A program made the translations under genes and the position numbers. 28,643 nucleotides of DNA from Saccoglossus kowalevskii. Taxonomy: Eukaryota; Hemichordata; Enteropneusta; Harrimaniidae. The DNA is taken from positions 53,635-82,277 of the forward strand of contig NW_003157237.1 of assembly GCF_000003605.2 (NCBI RefSeq), in the 5' to 3' direction. The notes under the pieces are model-generated. The model saw only the letters and a list, made by a program, of their open reading frames with translations, was not told the origin of the DNA and searched no databases. Positions 22,258 through 28,643 of the stretch are shown piece after piece. The stretch's first letter is position 1. Each line of letters begins with the position of its first letter.

Positions 22258-22473
22258 TTAAATGCAAAATGAAATCAATATACGGTATATTCTATTGTTT
22301 AAAGATATTTCAAAGATTGTTTTAATTTGTATTAATGATGCATCTGCAAATACGTTTTCACATACAATGCACGGACGGATGATTTCTGTGAAAAGTTCAA
22401 GTAATACTTCGTTCGTTGAATCGTGATAGTATTGCTTTATCATGAAGCAAATCGTGATTCCAGTAAGAATTAC
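22258..22473 (-). CDS. Candidate terminal exon of an unknown gene (weak)
   Basis: Acceptor ctctttttaccacag at 22474 is followed by a 71-codon open frame to a stop at 22258. The product starts VILTGITICFMIKQYYHD (hydrophobic start) and continues through EVLLELFTEIIRPCIVCENV. A short upstream segment at 23012-23080 (…CRLMPDIFANAYH) ends in gtaagt in phase 0 and would join in frame, but its acceptor is poor. No family resemblance is recognised, and it does not look like genes A or B. Confidence 0.22.
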   Translation of the reverse strand, partial: VILTGITICFMIKQYYHDSTNEVLLELFTEIIRPCIVCENVFADASLIQIKTIFEISLNNRIYRILISFCI

Positions 22474-23417
22474 CTGTGGTAAAAAGAGCGAGTTGGCACG
22501 TAGCTAGGCTATAGGCAAATGTATGCTATGTCACAAAAGACTAACGTTGGAGACATTTGTTGTCCAATTCCAGCCGGTATTTGTTCGTGCTGATTTAATA
22601 TCACATTATAAATGAGTTAATGCATTCCTAATGAAAAAAAATAACTGACCGATTTGCATTTATCATTTGGTTGCGACTGGAATTTCGTATTTGTATTGTA
22701 ATCCGACTAATTTTCGTTTGGTCACCAGAATGGTGGTTTGTAGAATTAAGGATGCCTTCCATGCAAACCATGTTTGCTCCTCATTTTTGTATCAAGACCT
22801 ACCGACACCATACATACAGCAATTAATTTTGTTCTTTTTAGTTTTAGATTTAAAAGCAAATAATCCGTGCACCTTCTAAGTGTATTTCTACCATTTTAAT
22901 TGATCACCCATTAATTTTAATTACAAATTCGTATTTGTGCTACCAGATATTCGTACAAATGTCAATAGAGTGTATGGGTATTGAGTGTGTTCAAGACATG
23001 TACGTACTTACATGATATGCATTGGCAAATATATCAGGCATTAGTCTGCATATATTATTTTCAGATTGACATTTTACAATCTCTCATTGTAATTAAGTGC
23101 ATATGAGGCACGCTAGGAAATGCTTCTTAATGGGGTACAGAAAAGGTATTATATATTATGCACAATTATTTTCGCTACATGGTCAACGACGTTTGTACGA
23201 TATGCAAAATGTTAAAATTTTGCCATTTATCAATCTGTTCCCTAACTAAAGCAGTTTCATTGACAAAAAACATCAAGTACGTCTTTCTTTGTTATTTCAT
23301 GTACATTGAATGAGTCGAGTGCAAATAACTATGATTCTTCTATTGTTTAGCTTGCTTTGAGAACACACATATTTTTATGAGATTAAAATGATTATTAAAT
23401 TATTCAGCGATATTTAC

Positions 23418-23569
23418 TTGTCATAATCTATTTTTATCTTTCCCAGAGACGCCGGGAGTGGAATAGACAGCTTATCAATAGATTCATATAATATGTTTTC
23501 AATCCGGATTCTGAGAACCGGGTTGTGTTTGATGATTATCATAAATTGATGATTATCATACCTATGCAT
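23418..23569 (-). CDS. Candidate first exon of gene A (weak)
   Basis: A minus-strand frame with an ATG at 23569 runs 50 codons plus 2 nt to a possible donor (AA|gtaaat) at 23418. It would leave phase 2, as gene A needs. The frame is open further upstream to about 23630 and includes SCKHCGKLM, but no ATG or good acceptor is visible there. A second in-phase donor (AG|gtatga) lies just after MH. Similarity to gene B exon 1 is not convincing. It could be chance. Confidence 0.22.
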
Positions 23570-23943
23570 TAGTTTTCCACAGTGTTTACAGGAAACGCTC
23601 CCGGATTTCGGTTCATTAGCCACAATCGATATTATATATAGTTACTATGTGTAAATATTTACTAGTCGCCAAACGTGATATGCCCTGCGATAGCTGAACA
23701 AATCACTTAATTGAACAAACATAGTTAGAATGACAAATTGGAAGTGTAGCCCGAGGATTTGATAGTTTATGCTAATTCTCAAATTAGATTTCATGCTCAC
23801 AAGGCAACTACTGAGACTGAATTTTTTCATGTACTCATATAGAAACATTGGGGTCCGTCGTTAAGTAATTTGACGTCATCGTTAATACACAAAGGCACCG
23901 ACACATTCAAAATATACTTGGTAACGAAAATTATGAGTTAACA

Positions 23944-24226
23944 CAGAACGACACGTGGTCTTCCTCGCAGCCTACATCTCATTGCATCGTAAAACAGAAC
24001 GACACGTGGTCTTCCTCGCAGCCTACATCTCATTAGATCGTAAAACAGAACGACACGTGGTCTTCCTCACAGCCTACATCTCATTGGATCGTAAAACAGA
24101 ACGACACGTGGTCTTCCTCACAGCCTACATCTCATTGGATCGTAAAACAGAACGACACGTGGTCTTCCTCACAGCCTACATCTCATTGGACCGTAAAACA
24201 GAACGACACGTGGTCTTCTTGATACA
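23944..24226 (+). repeat. 51-bp tandem repeat, about 5.5 copies, each core with an E-box
   Basis: Units start CAGAACGACACGTGGTCTTC at 23944, 23995, 24046, 24097, 24148 and 24199. They are nearly identical, so the array is young. Each contains CACGTG (23952, 24003, 24054, 24105, 24156, 24207). The period is a multiple of three, which gives an artefactual repetitive frame. It abuts the reverse-transcriptase fossil. Confidence 0.92.
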
Positions 24227-24240
24227 TCATAGTTGAATAT

Positions 24241-24800
24241 CATTCTAGTTACTTTGTTAAAAAGACGACTGATGAAAAATCTTTTCACACTGAAGATGCT
24301 AGAATTTTTATAAACAGCATAGTAGCCGAGTTAGGAGGATATATTTTCGGTATTCCAATGGAAACAAATTGTACTACCTTAAAGCTTGCTGGCTGATTTC
24401 CTATTTGCATAAAGTTTTAAAAAAGTACGAAAAGCCAAATCCTTTCCATCGATATTTAAAGTTTATATTCAGTTAAACTTGAAATTAAGAAGACTGCTTT
24501 TGCTCATTCTGCCTCATACTTAGATCTGTTCCTTGAATTTGATTCTAAAGGTCAGCTTTCTATCAGATTTTAATTTTAATATCAGCAATTTTCCAAATCT
24601 TTGCAGAAACATCCCCCTCTCCTCCATATGGGGTATAAATTTCTCAACTTATTAGTTATGTCAGAGCCTGTAGTAAATACGCAAACATTGTCTTCCTTCG
24701 TCCAAACTATTAAACCGAGGGTTTTGACAAGAATGACTGGCCTTAACATTAAATATTGTTTGCAGATATATTGAGCTTGTAGTTAAGTACAAAAAGTTAA
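24241..24800 (+). mobile_element. Reverse-transcriptase fossil of the FGIPMGTNC type
   Basis: With frameshifts and stops, the plus strand reads ELGGYIFGIPMETNC (24328-24372), then a segment matching the ADLF region, then PPYGV, a stop, ISQLISYVRACSKY (about 24620-24680), LLNRGF (about 24708) and RYIELVVKY (about 24770). This order is the one seen in a widespread class of invertebrate reverse transcriptases with a GIPMGTNCAPL motif. The copy is inactive: several nonsense codons and indels. I am not certain of the class; Penelope-like is one possibility. Confidence 0.6.
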
Positions 24801-25023
24801 AGTTAAAGATGAATGATCTCAGATAGCGTAAATGTCATTTGTCTGATGTAGACATCCGGTTTCTCACACAGAAGGAAGCAATTAATTACGACTCAAAATG
24901 ATGCATGGTGGATGTATGTAAATCAGGATGTGCTCACACTTTTCGAAATTCCTGACGTCACTTCATGTTATCATGGAGTCCATATATCTTTCTCTAACAT
25001 GCGCTGAAGTGTATTTGTTCATA

Positions 25024-25150
25024 TACTGTAAAATGCTTTATTTTAGCTGGAATAAATTTTCGCTGAAAAGGGTGTTTTGTATGGAATTTATTTTCTCTGA
25101 TTACACTGACTAAATCATTCTTTCAGCGAAAGTAGCGAAAATTTACAGTA
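25024..25150. mobile_element. MITE-like element, copy 2
   Basis: It begins TACTGTAAAATGCTTTATTT, then AGCTGGAATAAATTTTCGCTG, and ends CAGCGAAAGTAGCGAAAATT plus TACAGTA, an imperfect inverted repeat. The ends and the internal TTTTCGCTG motif match copy 1. The overlapping plus-strand frame at 24928-25113 is not a gene. Confidence 0.6.
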
Positions 25151-27930
25151 GAATATTTTGCAAATTTTGTGTTAATGGTTTTTTAGTGTACATTTTCTGT
25201 ACGACTTTTGATTAGAGATCTACATTTGGTTAAGTTATTTTCGCTTCACAAATGCAGGATGCCATTTACGTATGTCAGTGACCAGAAAATTAAACATTTT
25301 GATCACAGATAAAAACTACACGTTTCAATGTTAACGCTGTGACAATACGAATCTCTATACTTTGAATGGTTGAGAAAATTCAGTTGCTGAAACTTTACAA
25401 ATGGTACAGCAGTCAGTCGCCGAGGATTAATTCATGATCATTGCAATTGCTTCAAATGGAATGGAACAAAACCATCTGCATGACAAAGTTTTGTTCTCTC
25501 CTAATAATTTTCTTTTTTTTTCAAATTAGAATATGGCTTAACTGTGACTTCTTTCTTTTTGCACGATGTACGTCGCATATATATACAAACGCTTCACGTA
25601 CACAGTAGACAGTGGCAACGGGACTCATTTTACCAGCAAATCATCAGTAGACCAGTGGTCTGGAGCCCATTCTACCACAACGTGCACAGTGACAATGATC
25701 ATTAGACAATGAGTCTGTAATCGCTAGTTGGCAGTGGCCAGCGCATGCCCACTAGACAATAGCCCCGAGAACCAAGTTCAAAACCTGTTTAATATAAACA
25801 GAATGTTATATTAGTCCCTGAAAATATAACCCTGAAATGAGCAACAACTGTATTTACTATCTACATTTTTTTTACTGTAGGTATTTCAATTATCTCTTTC
25901 TCGTCCACCATTCCGCACTTACAAATCGGACATCGACATATAAAATAAAGTGATATAAGAAAAAAGAGTTTTTACCAACTAAATTGAACATTGTAATAAA
26001 ACAAACCTAATAATACAGTTAAAGAAAAATCACAATATCGTCAAAAATACAGTATAGTTTTTTTTTTTTAATTATTTTTACAACGGGATAGTTGTATGTC
26101 ACATTGTCTCTTACCTGACACGTATTTTGTTTTTATTAACTTATTAGTGTTAACATCCTGTATCCCGCTTGCCCCTGTGTGCAGGCAACGCTATGTAGAC
26201 GCTAACATACATGACATCGTGAGGGACATATAAGACCGAAATTAATAAATAAAAGAAGAACAAAATACTAAATCCTGACTAGTAAAAAAAATTATTGCCC
26301 AAAATCATGATAAATACTTTACAATACGGATAAAACCAATGAAATCAATAGATATGATGGTCCTGTATATCCAAAACCATACGTTTGCATTTCTTAATAA
26401 TGTCCGGGCTTCCTAAATTCCGAAATTAATTATTTGTAACTTAATCCGAAATTTGAGATTAAATTTTCGATAATAGATGTGATAAACCAAAGTCTTAAAC
26501 GATGTGTTATTGTTAGTGTTATGTAATGTAGTAACTTAGTACATACATCATAGTTGATTTGATAGCTCGTTTTGTTATTACTAGTTTGTAAATACATAAA
26601 GTACGCTAATGAATACTGATAAACAATGTATCACTCAATGCACATGTGAAGGGTCTGGTGGAAGTAATGACCATTCAATCAACATCCAGATATGTAAATT
26701 AGGCCATCTTCACGAACGCAAATTACTTACGGGTTGTATGGATAGAGTATTCAGCGCGTTATACCCATACATGCACAATGATAGTAGATTATATGCAACG
26801 TATGAAACACAAAACGATTTGAATAAATTCACCCACAATGGCGTGCAATACAGCATTGTAGGCTGATAACACACTCGACTGGCAAAATCAATGCAAGTAA
26901 TAACACTGCACACATACTTGACGTAAAAGAAGAAAGTTTCTATGCAATAGATCACCAGATAATCTGATGGTAATAAACCATTTTAAAGCTCAAAGGTCAT
27001 ATTAAGTTAACGCTAGGAATATAACGAATACACACAGAATAGGATCATTAGATTTATTTCCTAAATCATTCACCTTCAAGCAAATAAACGTGACTTGAAA
27101 ACTAAGAATTCTTTATCGAGACTCACTATGGATCACTGGCATGTATCAGTAAACAAATGTGACATGTATCAGTAAACAAATGTGACATGTATCAGTAAAC
27201 AAATGTGACACAACGTGTGTATACAGATATAAGTTAAAGAAGCGTCAGTTAGATTCCAATTAATTTAATTGGCAGCATTTAATCTTAATGTGATACATTA
27301 GACGCGTGTTCATAAAATGAACATATATAATTTGTGAAAAACGAAAAACTATCAGCGATTACCTAACATTAATAATGTTGTATCAATGCCGAGTAAGTTG
27401 CTCAATTAGAATGATTTCATTGTCTATACATGATTTGTTGAATATTGCCACGTGACAATCCAACATACTATTCTGTTACTGTAAATACAGTACGTAACAC
27501 ATATATGCCACTGTATATTTCCACATGTACTTATCATAAATCCTCGTAAGTTGCCTCATGTGATTAATTAAATATATTTGTATGATTGGACTTCACTCAA
27601 GGTAGTCTGGTGTAGTTGTATTGCAGAGGTTGTACTGTTTGCTTTTGTTGGGTACATCATTGTGTCGCCTTGGAATTAGAAAACCACTTCAACATGCTTA
27701 ACTACAATCATACTTTCTACAATAACATTGGTGATTAATTCATTGTGATGACGTGGCAATCAAGGTTATCTGGAAGCAGATTATCATACACTGTTATTAA
27801 CTCAGTGGAGGTGATTTAAAATTCATAAACATTAAACAGACTCCATTAGTTATAGATCTGAAATCAGGCTCGCTTGACTGCTTCAATGCATCTAATTTCC
27901 CTGCAAACAGGAAAAGCCTGTATGTAATCC
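25151..27930. other. Right-hand region without a supported gene
   Basis: AT-rich, with the 23-bp repeat and little else. An 85-codon plus-strand frame at 26609-26866 looks compositionally less biased than its surroundings but has no recognisable match. A TATATATA at 25578-25585 could be a promoter element, but no exon follows. No FDF, membrane-segment or YRK exon of the third paralogue was found here by eye. Confidence 0.5.
27141..27209 (+). repeat. 23-bp tandem repeat, three copies
   Basis: ATGTATCAGTAAACAAATGT plus GAC repeats at 27141, 27164 and 27187 without visible differences. Confidence 0.92.
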
Positions 27931-28056
27931 TCATTCCACGTTATCTAAATATTCTTTAGCAAAACGTTTTGCTTCATCGAGCACTCGCATAAATGGTATA
28001 TTGAGTATGCATTTTGTATCACGAACTGAATCACTAATGAGCGAATTTGCATGTTT
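27931..28056 (-). pseudogene. Third family member: diverged or decayed exon related to gene A exon 15534-15646
   Basis: The minus-strand frame contains ANSLISDSVRD, an insert of a few residues, then VLDEAKRFAKEYL and a TGA at 27933-27931. Gene A has VNTLHRTIRD and GLDEAKRLMRDD in the same order, and DNA identity is high across CTCGATGAAGCNAAA and TTCGTGAT. The orientation is the same and it lies upstream of gene A, as expected for a tandem array. No clean acceptor or donor is seen at the expected ends, and a minisatellite abuts it upstream. It is most likely a fossil exon, though a divergent live exon is possible. Confidence 0.45.
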
Positions 28057-28109
28057 TCAATTACAACATTCTGTATCATATATCATTATGACTGTTCCTT
28101 CCGATTGTA

Positions 28110-28643
28110 TGTTACAGACGAATGATTTGTTTGAGCTCCATTGCATGATGCAGGAGAGGATTCGTTTGAGGTGCATGCTACAGACGAAAAATGGTCTGTG
28201 TTCGATTGCATGGTACAGAAGAAGAATTGATTGACCTGCATTGCATGGAACAGAAAGAGAATGGTTTGAGTTCAATTGAACGGTACAGAAGGAGAATGTT
28301 TTGAGTTCGATTGCATGGTACAGAAGGAGATGGTTTGAGTTCGATTGCATGGTACAGAAGAAGATTTATTTGACCTCAATTGCATTATACAGAAGGAGAA
28401 TGGTTTGAGTTTGATTGCATGGAACAGAGCGAGAATGGTTTGGGTTCGATTGCATGGAACAGAAGGAGAATTGGTTGTGTTCTATGGCATAGCACAGAAG
28501 AATGGTTTGAGTTCGATTGCATGGTACAGAAAGGGAATTGTTTGAGCTACATTGCTTGGTACAGAAAGAGAATATTTTGAGCTGCATTGCATGGAACAGA
28601 AGAAGAATGGTTTGAGTCCAATTGCATGGTACAGAAGAAGAAT
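28110..28643 (+). repeat. 35-bp minisatellite, ~15 copies, running off the window
   Basis: A unit of about 35 bp (GAATGGTTTGAGTTCGATTG, then CATGGTACAGAAG) repeats; CAGAA anchors fall at 28216, 28251, 28286, 28321, 28355, 28390, 28425, 28460, 28495, 28527, 28562, 28597 and 28632. Units vary at GGTACAG/GGAACAG and at TTCGATT/CTGCATT. All reading frames here are repeat artefacts. The array adjoins the third-paralogue exon fossil. Confidence 0.9.

Noticed and set aside
23960-24236. 93-codon frame with 17-residue repeats
   Set aside because: By-product of the 51-bp tandem repeat.
25578-25800. TATATATA followed by a less AT-rich stretch as a promoter with first exon
   Set aside because: No upstream elements, open frame or donor that I could support.
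26710-26955. Minus-strand frame, including a short ATG-led peptide resembling a signal sequence followed by cysteines
   Set aside because: The signal-like frame is only 28 codons and has no splice continuation or family match; likely chance.
1-28643. tRNA, rRNA, CRISPR or bacterial-type operons
   Set aside because: None seen; the splice signals and repeats are those of a eukaryotic nuclear genome.

Overview
This window looks like a stretch of a eukaryotic nuclear genome from an invertebrate, probably marine and lophotrochozoan (mollusc-like). It is AT-rich. Coding DNA occurs as short exons with consensus splice sites separated by introns of 0.1-5 kb, and the non-coding part is full of retrotransposon fossils, MITE-like inverted repeats and minisatellites. 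There are no bacterial operons, rRNAs, tRNAs or CRISPR arrays that I can see. The taxon is an inference from texture, not from a marker gene.

The main content is a tandem family of related genes, all on the minus strand. Gene B (9477 down to 401) can be assembled as six exons that join in phase into an uninterrupted 375-residue protein. Gene A (upstream, 20920 down to 13378) has four clear exons covering the C-terminal ~254 residues; its N-terminal exon(s) are uncertain. The two genes share intron phases (2, 1, 0, 0), nearly equal exon lengths (131/128, 113/113, 219/207 nt) and recognisable protein similarity. Each encodes a soluble part, a conserved FDF exon with N-glycosylation sequons, a single cysteine-rich membrane segment followed by YRK and TC.D, and a tail. 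Gene B's tail carries two PPxY motifs in separate exons; gene A's tail is a single basic exon without PPxY. I do not recognise the family by name. A probable third member survives as one diverged exon near 27931-28056, so the cluster likely extends past the right edge.

Layout: 1-400, left flank with a repeat resembling a decayed hammerhead motif (second copy near 1945). 401-9477, gene B, with introns holding an approximately 436-bp inverted-repeat element (4537-4972), a long palindrome and kappaB-like repeat units (3.7-5.3 kb), and an antisense promoter-like cluster (6656-6723). 9478-13377, intergenic, with a LINE ORF2 fossil (about 10360-10938). 13378-20920, gene A, with a 33-bp tandem repeat and a MITE in its largest intron. 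21000-28643, mostly repeats: a 146-codon hydrophobic open frame, a minisatellite, weak candidate exons, a 51-bp repeat in which every full unit carries CACGTG, a second reverse-transcriptase fossil, a second MITE copy, and a 35-bp minisatellite running off the end.

Functional reading (inference): the family looks like single-pass membrane proteins with an outside N-terminal part and a cytosolic tail. In gene B the PPxY motifs would suit WW-domain partners such as NEDD4-type ligases. Nothing here was checked against a database.
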